A stretch of DNA of 64,000 bases, taken from positions 1 to 64,000 of the forward strand of contig NZ_BMIB01000009.1 in assembly GCF_014641615.1 (NCBI RefSeq), written 5' to 3'. The notes below the pieces were generated by a model. That model ran no database searches. It was given only the letters and a program-made list of their open reading frames with translations, and was not told the DNA's origin. Positions 7,439-15,356 of the stretch are shown in pieces (positions within the stretch are counted from its first letter, which is position 1; every line of letters starts with the position of its first letter). The stretch is from Filimonas zeae (GTDB lineage: Bacteria; Bacteroidota; Bacteroidia; Chitinophagales; Chitinophagaceae). Made by a program: the position numbers and the translations under genes.

Positions 7439-7645
7439 GGGGATGTTTCCAGAACGGCAAAAACAGCCAGTAATACTGTTGATAACATCGTCCTGAGTAA
7501 CGGTATAGGCGTCAGATGGCTACAAAATGGTAAAGAAATGCAGACAGGCTTTGTTGAAAAAGAGGGCGATTTACAAGCGTGTATAAAGAAGTTCAGTCGT
7601 CTTTGGCAGAGGAATAATATTTTAGCCAAAGAGTTTATTACATGA
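7439..7645 (+). pseudogene. Orphan C-terminal toxin-like fragment
   Basis: A stop-bounded reading of about 66 codons without an ATG at its head: SRTAKTASNTVDNIVLSNGIGVRWLQNGKEMQTGFVEKEGDL..., ending LAKEFIT. It begins right after a stop and ends in a TGA that overlaps the next ATG (ATGA). Composition is coding-like, and the four-base overlap suggests that it was once the 3' end of a gene translationally coupled to the following one. I take it as a displaced toxin tip whose 5' part is gone. Confidence 0.5.
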
Positions 7646-7920
7646 CAGATACCATGTTTACCCGATTTTGGTTGGAATTTGACATAGAGGATGCTCTTGC
7701 AGTTCCTGCGGGAGTTGGGACAGGGTGTGGTGTTACTGCATTTGATTATTTTGATGCACTTAAGATTATGGACGAAAAGGTATTTGTTGATGTGAAGCGT
7801 CCTGTATTCAAAAGAGTAGTGGAGAATGTAGATATCCGAACCCTCGATCAGGGACATGTGATACCTAATATGATCGCGCCGGTGCATCGGGGTGTCTGGT
7901 TTCCATTAGGTTATCAGTAG
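7642..7920 (+). CDS. Small putative immunity protein
   Basis: A 92-residue protein beginning MTDTMFTRFWLEFD, with GVGTGCGVTAFDYFDALKIM and ending GHVIPNMIAPVHRGVWFPLGYQ. The FWFEF...P.G.G.GCGVTA.D...A pattern and the terminal RGVWFP recur in small orphan genes beside Rhs and other polymorphic toxins, from memory of the family style; no domain name is claimed. The ATG overlaps the stop of the toxin-like fragment (ATGA), supporting the start at 7642, though the ATG at 7654 is also possible. No signal peptide. Confidence 0.65.
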   Translation: MTDTMFTRFWLEFDIEDALAVPAGVGTGCGVTAFDYFDALKIMDEKVFVDVKRPVFKRVVENVDIRTLDQGHVIPNMIAPVHRGVWFPLGYQ

Positions 7921-7986
7921 TAACCCATATGGCATCCTGGGTGTTTGCAATAAGCGATTTTCAGAAAGCAGAGAAAATGAAACAAT

Positions 7987-8505
7987 ATGGGAGCTATAAA
8001 CATAGCATTGACATTGTTGATAGTATGTTGTTTGGGTTGCGCTAATAATGGCGGTAAGAATGATATTCTTGGAAACTCTTCTGTGAAGAAGGTCGAGGGG
8101 AATAAGGACACAGCAATTAAGCATTTGTCATCCAAAAGAGTTTTTGATAGTTTGTATGCCGCTATAGAATGTAATGAGGGGGATGCTGAAGAAAAGGCGG
8201 GACGCCTTGAAGGGCGGATTGATTCCCTGCTTACAACAATGTTATCTGCTTTGGAGAAATCAAACTATAACTCCGGGCGTGTGGCTCCTTTTCTGGAATT
8301 ATTGAAGAAGGAAAAGGTTGGTTATAAGTCTGCTATCTCTTCATCGGCGGAATTGGTATTCTGGTCTTATGGAACAACGTCTATGCAGGGGGAAAGGAAG
8401 GTTGCAGGCAACTGCTATTATCTTAAAGAATTAGAGAGGCGCTATGCGTTCTACCTGGCAATCTGGGAGCAAATTAATAGTGCTCTTTTGAGTATTGGTA
8501 TGTGA
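7987..8505 (+). CDS. Putative lipoprotein, alpha-helical
   Basis: A 172-residue protein with a signal peptide ending in a lipobox-like LTLLIVCCLGCANNG; Cys18 is the probable lipidated residue. The mature part is mainly helical and charged (RVFDSLYAAIECNEGDAEEKAGRLEGRIDSLLTTM; LKELERRYAFYLAIWEQI). Not recognised. It follows the small immunity-like gene by 66 bp on the same strand and overlaps a possible GTG-started small gene by four bases at its 3' end. Confidence 0.6.
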   Translation: MGAINIALTLLIVCCLGCANNGGKNDILGNSSVKKVEGNKDTAIKHLSSKRVFDSLYAAIECNEGDAEEKAGRLEGRIDSLLTTMLSALEKSNYNSGRVAPFLELLKKEKVGYKSAISSSAELVFWSYGTTSMQGERKVAGNCYYLKELERRYAFYLAIWEQINSALLSIGM

Positions 8506-8663
8506 TCTGTTTGTTGGCAACTGTTCTATTATGGTGGAATTTAAAAAGGGATTTTGAAGAAATGCTTCCTTATGATAGAAGGAGATATCCTGCCCACGAA
8601 GAAAAGCCTACTACGATCGGACTTCTTATTTTAAAAGAACTTAATAAGCTTAAAGGCGACTAG
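8502..8663 (+). CDS. Possible 53-aa membrane peptide with GTG start
   Basis: GTG at 8502 overlaps the TGA of the preceding lipoprotein gene (GTGA), as in coupled genes. The frame gives a hydrophobic N-terminus, VICLLATVLLWWNL, followed by DFEEMLPYDRRRYPAHEEKPTTIGLLILKELNKL and a stop at 8661-8663. Translation from an internal ATG would lose the hydrophobic segment. It could be a genuine small transmembrane protein or the 3' end of a decayed gene. Confidence 0.4.
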   Translation: MICLLATVLLWWNLKRDFEEMLPYDRRRYPAHEEKPTTIGLLILKELNKLKGD

Positions 8664-8698
8664 ATATGATGAAGACTAAAATTTAATAATTCTCTTTT

Positions 8699-8733
8699 TA
8701 AAAAGCCGCCTCCTGCAAAACAAGAGACGGCCT
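8699..8733 (-). terminator. Terminator after the Gfo/Idh/MocA gene
   Basis: On the minus strand GCCGTCTC pairs with GAGGCGGC (one G-U) around a loop of about 11 bases, followed by a T-run. It lies 25 bp after the stop at 8758. Confidence 0.75.
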
Positions 8734-8757
8734 TCCATTCACATCAAAACAACTGGC

Positions 8758-9738
8758 TTAATGCCCGCTATTATTACTGCTCCCAATCTTATCCAATATC
8801 TTATGCGCCACTTCCATCGCCAGATACCCATCCAGCTCGCTCACCACAGTAGGCTTATTCTGCAAAATAGACTGCGTAAAAGCCTCTAATTCGTCTTTAA
8901 TAGCATTACTCTGTGTAACTACCGGATTAGCCACTGCAATGGTCTTAATTCCGTTGTTGGTGTCCAGATCAAAAGTGAATACGCTGTCATCATCCGTTTC
9001 CTGTTTCAGGCGAATGATTTCCGTGTTCTTTTCCAGAAAGTCGATACCTATGTAGGCATCTTTTTGGAAAAGGCGGATTTTACGCATTTTCTTCATGCTG
9101 ATGCGGCTGCTGGTAAGGTTGGCTACGCAGCCGTTGTTAAACTCAATACGTACGTTGGCAATATCGGGGGTGTCCGTCATTACCGCTACGCCGCTGGCGC
9201 TTATGTTTTTAACGTCGCTTTTTACCAGGCTGAGGATAATGTCAATGTCATGTATCATCAGGTCCAGTATTACACTTACCTCGGTACCACGTGGGTTAAA
9301 CTGGGCCAGGCGGTGTACCTCAATAAACATGGGGTTCAGCTGCATGTCCTTAATAGCCGTAAAAGCCGGGTTAAACCTTTCAACGTGGCCTACCTGCATT
9401 TTAATGTTGGCTTCGCGGGTCATATCAACCAGCTGGCGGGCTTCCTCTACGGTGTAGGCCAGTGGTTTTTCTACAAACACGTGCTTGCCCCTGCGAATAG
9501 CCATTTCGCACAGTTTAAAGTGGTGGTTGGTGGGGGCAATAATATCAGCTGCATCCACTGCATCCATCAGTTCTTCTGCACTGGCGTAGCGTTTCAGCTG
9601 ATATTTTGCTTCTACCTCAGCAGCCGTAGCGTCATTGGGATCAAAAAATCCAACCAATGTTACATTTTCCAGTTCTTTCCAGCTGTTCAGGTGGTATTTA
9701 CCCAAATGGCCTACTCCAAAAACGCCTACTTTAAGCAT
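8758..9738 (-). CDS. Gfo/Idh/MocA family oxidoreductase
   Basis: A 326-residue NAD(P)-dependent oxidoreductase. The N-terminal Rossmann fold has KVGVFGVGHLGKYH (residues 3-16), the EKP signature is Glu90-Lys91-Pro92, and the catalytic-site-like D160..H163 lies in DLMIHDID. The family oxidises or reduces sugars and sugar nucleotides; UDP-sugar dehydrogenases of the WbpB/GnnA type are one possibility, but the substrate cannot be read from sequence. It lies 27 bp after gcvP on the same strand, so the two are probably cotranscribed, with a terminator following. Confidence 0.85.
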   Translation of the reverse strand: MLKVGVFGVGHLGKYHLNSWKELENVTLVGFFDPNDATAAEVEAKYQLKRYASAEELMDAVDAADIIAPTNHHFKLCEMAIRRGKHVFVEKPLAYTVEEARQLVDMTREANIKMQVGHVERFNPAFTAIKDMQLNPMFIEVHRLAQFNPRGTEVSVILDLMIHDIDIILSLVKSDVKNISASGVAVMTDTPDIANVRIEFNNGCVANLTSSRISMKKMRKIRLFQKDAYIGIDFLEKNTEIIRLKQETDDDSVFTFDLDTNNGIKTIAVANPVVTQSNAIKDELEAFTQSILQNKPTVVSELDGYLAMEVAHKILDKIGSSNNSGH

Positions 9739-9765
9739 GACGGGTATTGTATTGTTTTTTAAAAA

Positions 9766-12654
9766 CTATGACATATACGATTCTATCGGTTCACAGGTAC
9801 AGATCAGGTTTCTGTCGCCATGTGTGTTGTTAATCCGCGATACACTTGGCCAGAACTTGTTCTGGGTTACATAGTACAGCGGAAACGCTGCCTGCTGGCG
9901 GGTGTAGGTGTAATTCCATTCATCCGCACAAATAACAGCCTGGGTATGCGGTGCATTTTTCAGGGCGTTATTGGCTTTATCAACAGTACCGTTTTCTATC
10001 GCTTTAATTTCTTCGTAAATCGTAATCAGTGCATCGCAGAAGCGGTCCAGCTCGCCTTTGTCTTCGCTTTCTGTAGGCTCTATCATAATAGTGCCGGGTA
10101 CAGGAAAGCTGAGGGTAGGGGCGTGGAAACCATAGTCCATCAGGCGTTTTGCCACGTCTTCGGCTTCTACACCGCTGGTGGTTTTAAACGGCCTCAGGTC
10201 TACAATAAACTCATGCGCACAGGTGCCGTTGCTGCCGCTGTACAGTATTTTGTAATACTGCTCCAGACGGGCCTTCATGTAATTGGCGTTAAGAATTGCG
10301 TTTTCAGTAGCTCTTCTAACACCGGTAACACCCAGCATTTTAATATACGCATAGCTGATTAACAGAATAGACGCGCTGCCAAATGCGGCGGCACTTACGG
10401 CGTTACCCTTATTGGTAGCGCTCCACTCGCCCTGTAACAGGGTAGCGTGTGAAGGCAGGTAAGGTGCCAGGTGTGCTTTTACGCAGATGGGGCCCATGCC
10501 AGGACCGCCGCCACCGTGTGGTATAGCGAAGGTTTTGTGCAGGTTAAGGTGACAAACGTCTGCGCCGATGTTACCGGGAGAAGTTAAGCCTACCTGGGCG
10601 TTCATGTTGGCGCCATCCATGTATACCTGTCCACCATATTGATGTATAGTAGCACAGATATCTATAATGCTTTCTTCAAACACACCGTGGGTAGATGGGT
10701 AAGTAACCATCAGGCCACCCAGTGTGTCTTTATATTGTTCTGCTTTGGCTTTCAGATCAGCTACGTCAATATGACCATCTTCATCGCTCTTCACCACCAC
10801 CACTTTCATACCGGCCATTACAGCGCTGGCAGGGTTGGTACCGTGTGCAGAAATAGGAATTAATACCACGTTACGGTGTGCGTTGCCGTTGGCTTTATGA
10901 TAGTCCATAATAGTTAACAGGCCCGCATATTCGCCCTGTGCACCACTGTTAGGTTGCAGGCTGGTAGCATCAAAACCGGTAATTACGCTAAGGTATTTAC
11001 CCAGCTCTTCTATAATTTGTCCGTAACCTTTTACCTGGTTGGCAGGTACAAAGGGGTGAATCTGCCCAAACTCAGGCCAGCTTACCGGTATCATTTCAGT
11101 AGCGGCGTTCAGCTTCATGGTACAGCTACCCAGGCTAATCATGCTGGTGTTTAAGCTCAGGTCTTTGTTTTCCAGCTGCTTCAGGTAACGCATCATCTGG
11201 CTTTCGCTGTGGTGTGTGTTAAACACCGGGTGCGTAAGGTAGCTGGAAGTACGTTTGGCAAAGGCAGGTATATTGTTCAGTTCGTAACCTTCTGCATCAA
11301 AACCAATAGTAGCCTCGTCCAGGCCTTTGGCTTCTGCAAAAATGTATACGATATCCAGTACATCTTTCTGCGTAGTGGTTTCGTCCAGTGCAATACCAAT
11401 GGTGTTATCGGCAAAGTAGTGGAAGTTAACCTGATGCTTTTCTGCAATAGGGCGTATTACCGCTGCATCGGCATCAATTTTAACCGTATCAAAGTATTGG
11501 CTGTTTACGTTGACAAAACCCAGCTCGGCCAGTGCTTCGCTTAAAGTCTGCGCCAGTAAAGCCACGCGGCTGGCAATGTTTTTCAGCCCTTCTGCACCGT
11601 GGTAAACGGCATACATAGCAGCCATGTTGGCCAGTAATGCCTGTGCGGTACAGATATTAGAAGTTGCTTTTTCGCGTTTAATATGCTGCTCGCGTGTTTG
11701 CAGCGCCATGCGTAAAGCACGGTTGCCTTTGGCATCAATACTCACCCCTATAATACGGCCGGGCAGGTTACGCTTAAACTCATCTTTAGTAGCAAAGAAG
11801 GCAGCGTGCGGGCCACCATAACCTAAAGGAACGCCAAAGCGCTGTGCACTACCTACCGCCACATCAGCACCCAGTTCGCCAGGGCTGGTTAACAGGGTAA
11901 GCGCCAGCAGATCGGTTGCCATGGCTACATAACCACCTACATTGTGTACGTTGGCAATAAAACCGCGGTAATCTTCAATGCTGCCGTTGGCGTTGGGGTA
12001 TTGTAAAATGGCACCGAAATAGGTATCGTCCAGCAGTACCTCGCGGTAGTTGCCAAACACCAGTTCAATATTTATGGGGGTAGCACGGGTAACCAGTACG
12101 TCTTTGGTTTGGGTAAGTACTGCGTTATCTACAAAAAACTTAGGTTTAGTAATGTTGTCACCTTTGTTTACATGATGAAACAGCATGGCCATAGCTTCTG
12201 CGGCAGAAGTAGCTTCATCCAGCAGAGAGGCGTTGGCAATTTCCAGACCGGTAAGGTCTGTAACCATGGTTTGGTAGTTGAGCAGGCTTTCCAGGCGGCC
12301 CTGGCTAATCTCGGCCTGGTAGGGGGTATACTGGGTATACCATCCTGGGTTTTCAAACACATTACGCAGTATTACACTGGGGGTAATGGTGTTGTAATAA
12401 CCCTGGCCTATATAGGTTTTGAAAAGTTGGTTTTTTGCTGCAATCTGCTTCAGCTCCTGCAGGTATTCAAACTCACTTATGCCTTCCGGCAGATCCAGCG
12501 GTTGCTGCAAACGAATGGCAGCGGGTACGGTTTTCGTTATTAATTCCTCCACAGAGCTAACACCGATAACTTTAAGCATTGCTTGCGTATCAGCTTCATT
12601 TACACCAATATGTCTGCCCTGGAATTCTGACGACTGTGCAGTAAATAAGTTCAT
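9766..12654 (-). CDS. gcvP: Glycine dehydrogenase (decarboxylating), P protein
   Basis: A 962-residue P protein of the glycine cleavage system, which decarboxylates glycine using pyridoxal phosphate and passes the aminomethyl group to the lipoyl H protein. It is the single-chain form (fused P1 and P2), normal length for the family. The PLP lysine lies in CHLNLHKTFAIPHGGGGPGMGP in the C-terminal half (about residue 700), and the N-terminal GRHIGVNEADTQAML start is typical. No gcvT or gcvH is present nearby, which is common in Bacteroidota. A -7 box lies 38 bp upstream. Confidence 0.97.
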   Translation of the reverse strand: MNLFTAQSSEFQGRHIGVNEADTQAMLKVIGVSSVEELITKTVPAAIRLQQPLDLPEGISEFEYLQELKQIAAKNQLFKTYIGQGYYNTITPSVILRNVFENPGWYTQYTPYQAEISQGRLESLLNYQTMVTDLTGLEIANASLLDEATSAAEAMAMLFHHVNKGDNITKPKFFVDNAVLTQTKDVLVTRATPINIELVFGNYREVLLDDTYFGAILQYPNANGSIEDYRGFIANVHNVGGYVAMATDLLALTLLTSPGELGADVAVGSAQRFGVPLGYGGPHAAFFATKDEFKRNLPGRIIGVSIDAKGNRALRMALQTREQHIKREKATSNICTAQALLANMAAMYAVYHGAEGLKNIASRVALLAQTLSEALAELGFVNVNSQYFDTVKIDADAAVIRPIAEKHQVNFHYFADNTIGIALDETTTQKDVLDIVYIFAEAKGLDEATIGFDAEGYELNNIPAFAKRTSSYLTHPVFNTHHSESQMMRYLKQLENKDLSLNTSMISLGSCTMKLNAATEMIPVSWPEFGQIHPFVPANQVKGYGQIIEELGKYLSVITGFDATSLQPNSGAQGEYAGLLTIMDYHKANGNAHRNVVLIPISAHGTNPASAVMAGMKVVVVKSDEDGHIDVADLKAKAEQYKDTLGGLMVTYPSTHGVFEESIIDICATIHQYGGQVYMDGANMNAQVGLTSPGNIGADVCHLNLHKTFAIPHGGGGPGMGPICVKAHLAPYLPSHATLLQGEWSATNKGNAVSAAAFGSASILLISYAYIKMLGVTGVRRATENAILNANYMKARLEQYYKILYSGSNGTCAHEFIVDLRPFKTTSGVEAEDVAKRLMDYGFHAPTLSFPVPGTIMIEPTESEDKGELDRFCDALITIYEEIKAIENGTVDKANNALKNAPHTQAVICADEWNYTYTRQQAAFPLYYVTQNKFWPSVSRINNTHGDRNLICTCEPIESYMS

Positions 12655-12691
12655 AACTAAAATAAGAGGTTGACCATTTTTTAAGAATGCG

Positions 12692-12699
12692 CAAAGGTA
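12692..12699 (-). promoter_or_regulatory. -7 box of gcvP
   Basis: The minus strand reads TACCTTTG, a strong match to TAnnTTTG, 38 bp before the gcvP ATG. The -33 element is not clear. Confidence 0.55.
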
Positions 12700-12845
12700 C
12701 GAGCATTACAGCACTTTTACACATTATAGAAAAAACTAAAAAAATGGGTGGCTTTTGCCATTCGCCTTCATTTTTTTATAACCAAAAGGCTGTTCAGCAG
12801 CGTTTTATTATGTAAAAAAGCGGTTTTATTGCGTTTTCTATAGTT

Positions 12846-12874
12846 CACTATTATAGTGGTATACTCTGGTATAC
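12846..12874. promoter_or_regulatory. Paired dyad elements upstream of the stress protein
   Basis: CACTATTATAGTG is a perfect inverted repeat about one central base. Directly abutting it, GTATAC occurs twice with a four-base spacer. This density of short symmetry in 29 bp suggests protein binding; no regulator can be assigned. Confidence 0.4.
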
Positions 12875-12961
12875 GGCGGCGGGTGTAACATTAACAAAAC
12901 CTTCCGGTAACAATCAGTTCCGGGGCTGATGGTTGTCAGCCACCTGGGGCAGGGGCGCGGC

Positions 12962-12969
12962 TACTTTTG
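12962..12969 (+). promoter_or_regulatory. -7 box of the universal stress protein gene
   Basis: TACTTTTG matches TAnnTTTG and lies 42 bp before the ATG at 13011. Confidence 0.5.
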
Positions 12970-13010
12970 TTAAAGCGTAGGTTATTCTCCACCTCAACAA
13001 CTTAAAAACA

Positions 13011-13841
13011 ATGGACACAATTCTGGTAGCTACTGATTTTTCTCCTGCGGCGGTAAACGCGGCCGGGTATGCGGCAGATATGGCGCGGATGACCGGCAAA
13101 AAACTGCTGTTACTGCATATTTACACGTTACCGGTTAACTGGGGCCAGCTGGCACTGGCTACCGATAACACTAATATGACGGATGATGCCCAAACAGAAC
13201 TGAACCGGCTGAAGGAGCAGCTGCTGCTGCGGGATGTTACGGAGTTACAGATTGATACAGCAATAAGAACAGGTACGTTTTTTCAGGAACTGAAAGCAGC
13301 CTGCGGGCAGGTAAAGCCCTATATAGTGGTAATGGGCAGCCAGGGCACCTCCGCCACAGAGCGTTTCTTTTTTGGCGGGCATACCGTGCATGCCATGCAG
13401 CATTTATTGCACTGGCCTTTAATAACGGTGCCGCTGGGGGCGGGCTTTAACTATATACGCCGCATAGGCCTGGCCTGCGACCTGAACGAGGTGGCTAATC
13501 AAACACCTATAGCATCTATCAAAAACCTGGTGAAGGATTTTAATGCCTCGCTGCATATTTTAAATGTGGGTAAAGACAGTGAACTGGCGCCGGATACGGT
13601 ATTTGAGTCGGATGTATTAAATCAACTGCTGGCAGAGGTAAGCCCGCAGTACCATTTTATTGCGCACGATGATACCACGGAGGCGCTGATTGATTTTGTA
13701 AAAACTTATCATATACATCTGCTGCTGGTGTTGCCGCGTCAGCGCCAGCTGGCAGACAAGCTGCTGCTGCAAAAAAGCCACACACGCGAGCTTGTATTGC
13801 ACAGCAGTGTGCCGGTAATGGCACTGCATAAGCAGGAGTGA
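13011..13841 (+). CDS. Tandem-domain universal stress protein
   Basis: A 276-residue protein of two UspA-like domains (about residues 1-140 and 148-276). Domain 1 starts MDTILVATDFSPAAVNAAGYAADMA and has the nucleotide-loop-like VMGSQGTSATERFFFGGHTV, approximating G-2x-G-9x-G-S/T. Domain 2 lacks a clear G-rich loop (LLVLPRQRQLADKLLLQKSHTRELVLHSSVPVMAL). Such proteins act in the cytoplasm under starvation or respiratory stress; no specific role is shown. It is divergent from gcvP and followed by an 18-bp perfect palindrome. Confidence 0.9.
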   Translation: MDTILVATDFSPAAVNAAGYAADMARMTGKKLLLLHIYTLPVNWGQLALATDNTNMTDDAQTELNRLKEQLLLRDVTELQIDTAIRTGTFFQELKAACGQVKPYIVVMGSQGTSATERFFFGGHTVHAMQHLLHWPLITVPLGAGFNYIRRIGLACDLNEVANQTPIASIKNLVKDFNASLHILNVGKDSELAPDTVFESDVLNQLLAEVSPQYHFIAHDDTTEALIDFVKTYHIHLLLVLPRQRQLADKLLLQKSHTRELVLHSSVPVMALHKQE

Positions 13842-13856
13842 GCAGAATCATATGCA

Positions 13857-13874
13857 GGCTGACGGCCGTCAGCC
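13857..13874. promoter_or_regulatory. 18-bp perfect palindrome GGCTGACGGCCGTCAGCC
   Basis: The sequence equals its own reverse complement. It lies 16 bp after the stress protein stop and just upstream of the next gene's -7 box (13895). There is no T-run, so a dimer-binding site is at least as likely as a terminator. Confidence 0.45.
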
Positions 13875-13894
13875 GTTAGCCCTGCGGGTTCGGG

Positions 13895-13902
13895 TAACTT
13901 TG
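13895..13902 (+). promoter_or_regulatory. -7 box of the 13927 gene
   Basis: TAACTTTG matches TAnnTTTG, 32 bp before the ATG at 13927, giving a short leader. Confidence 0.45.
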
Positions 13903-13926
13903 GATATTTAAAGCAAGTTTTTACGT

Positions 13927-14307
13927 ATGTATTCTTCTGGTGCCATGATAGACGTGAAGCAGTTTAGGTTAGAAAGCGATGAATGGAAACGTACATTGGA
14001 ATTGCTGCTGCTGGAGAATGCGTACCTTAAAAACAGGCTTGCCGAAATTGTAAATGTGAGTAGTACCACCTTATTGTTTCTGGAAAAAGCGGAAGATTAC
14101 CAGAACCGGTTTATGCAAAAGGATGAGGTGATAAACCTGATGCGCCAGGATATACATGAGTTTGACAGGCTGCTGGCTGCCTGCGGGCCGGAGAATAAAG
14201 AGATGCTGAAAAGCATACGGCAAAGGCAGCAGACGCTGCGTAAAGAACTGATGCTGCTGGAAAGCACTTTCAGTTTACTGAAAGTGCAGTTCCGCGATAT
14301 GCTTTAG
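13927..14307 (+). CDS. Hypothetical coiled-coil protein
   Basis: A 126-residue, strongly alpha-helical protein with heptad-like leucines (WKRTLELLLLENAYLKNRLAEIV; LKSIRQRQQTLRKELMLLESTFSLLKVQF). No signal or membrane segment. The family is not recognised. It converges with the response regulator gene, and the two stop codons share four bases (14304-14307). A partner role in the adjacent signalling pair is possible, but it is transcribed separately from its own promoter. Confidence 0.65.
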   Translation: MYSSGAMIDVKQFRLESDEWKRTLELLLLENAYLKNRLAEIVNVSSTTLLFLEKAEDYQNRFMQKDEVINLMRQDIHEFDRLLAACGPENKEMLKSIRQRQQTLRKELMLLESTFSLLKVQFRDML

Positions 14308-15344
14308 TTTAACATACTCTCCAGCTTTTTCTCGTTCAGTATTACAATACTGCCATCTTTAATATCAATCAGTTTTTCGTTCTTAAAATCGCCCAGCGTT
14401 CTAATCATACTTTCGGTGGCGGTGCCTGCAATACTGGCCAGGTTTTCCCTTCCAATATCTATAGTAGTCTGGTATTTCTTATGCAGCGTAATTAAAGCAT
14501 CTGCCACTTTTTTGCGCAGGCTGTTATACGCCAGTTTCAGCAAACGTTCTTCCTGTTCCGTTACGTTTTTGGCCAGCATGGTTATAAACTTTCTGGCAAT
14601 ACTCAGGTTGCTGTTCATCAGCTCTTCAAAATCTTCTTTCGGTATCAGTGCCAGTTCTGCATCTTCAATGGCTTTGGCGGTTTCTTTATACACAGTACCT
14701 TCCAGCAAAGCTATATGGCCCAGAAAATCGCCCTCGTTGTACAGGCCTACTACCAGTTCTTTACCATCTTCATTGCTTTTGCAGGTAATAACCTTGCCTT
14801 TGCGCACATAGTAAAGGCGCGAGGGGCGGTTGCCTTCGGAATAAATGAGTTGTTTTTTACGATAGGTATTTACATTTCTATCGGCCGTAAAAGATTCCAG
14901 CGATTGGTTGCCGGTGTTAATACGCATCAGCTGATCCAGCCCCTGCAAATCGGCCGAAAACTCCTGCTTCATCAGGTCAACCTTACGCAGGCGGCTTTCA
15001 ATAGCCGTAAGCAGTTCGGTTTCCATAAAAGGTTTGGTAAGGTAATCGTCTGCACCCAGTTCCATACCCCGGCGTATATCGGCCCGCTCTGTTTTAGCGG
15101 TTAAAAATATAAAAGGCGTGTTTTGCAGGCTGGGGTTTTTATGTATCAGATGCAGTACACCATAGCCATCCAGCACAGGCATCATAATATCGCATATAAT
15201 TAAATCCGGCTTGTGTTCCAGTGCTGCTTCCACACCCACTTTGCCGTTTTCAGCCGTGTACACTTTATAGTTGGCCAGTTCCAGAATTTCAGCTGTATTC
15301 TCCCGTATGCTGTGGTTGTCCTCAATCAGTAAAATCTTCTTCAT
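14304..15344 (-). CDS. Response regulator fused to a Crp/Fnr-type module
   Basis: A 346-residue regulator with three domains: an N-terminal receiver (residues 1-120; phospho-acceptor Asp52 in IICDIMMP, conserved Lys in LTKPF), a cyclic-nucleotide-binding-like beta-roll (about 150-265; LYYVRKGKVITCKSNEDGKELVVGLYNEGDFLGHIALLEG) and a Crp-type winged helix (about 290-340; GRENLASIAGTATESMIRTLGDFKNEKLI). This links phosphorylation to a Crp-type output. It lies 12 bp after the histidine kinase gene on the same strand, so the two are a cotranscribed pair. Confidence 0.9.
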   Translation of the reverse strand: MKKILLIEDNHSIRENTAEILELANYKVYTAENGKVGVEAALEHKPDLIICDIMMPVLDGYGVLHLIHKNPSLQNTPFIFLTAKTERADIRRGMELGADDYLTKPFMETELLTAIESRLRKVDLMKQEFSADLQGLDQLMRINTGNQSLESFTADRNVNTYRKKQLIYSEGNRPSRLYYVRKGKVITCKSNEDGKELVVGLYNEGDFLGHIALLEGTVYKETAKAIEDAELALIPKEDFEELMNSNLSIARKFITMLAKNVTEQEERLLKLAYNSLRKKVADALITLHKKYQTTIDIGRENLASIAGTATESMIRTLGDFKNEKLIDIKDGSIVILNEKKLESMLN

Positions 15345-15356
15345 TGTGTACTCGCT

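Larger units (their letters stand above)
12655..13010. other. Divergent promoter region between gcvP and universal stress gene
   Basis: Holds a -7 box for each gene, and in the middle two compact dyads: CACTAT-T-ATAGTG at 12846-12858 and two copies of GTATAC separated by four bases at 12859-12874. A glycine riboswitch was looked for upstream of gcvP and not seen. No small gene is supported. Confidence 0.5.

Noticed and set aside
12655..13010. Glycine riboswitch upstream of gcvP
   Set aside because: No tandem aptamer-like conserved core was found on the gcvP strand.
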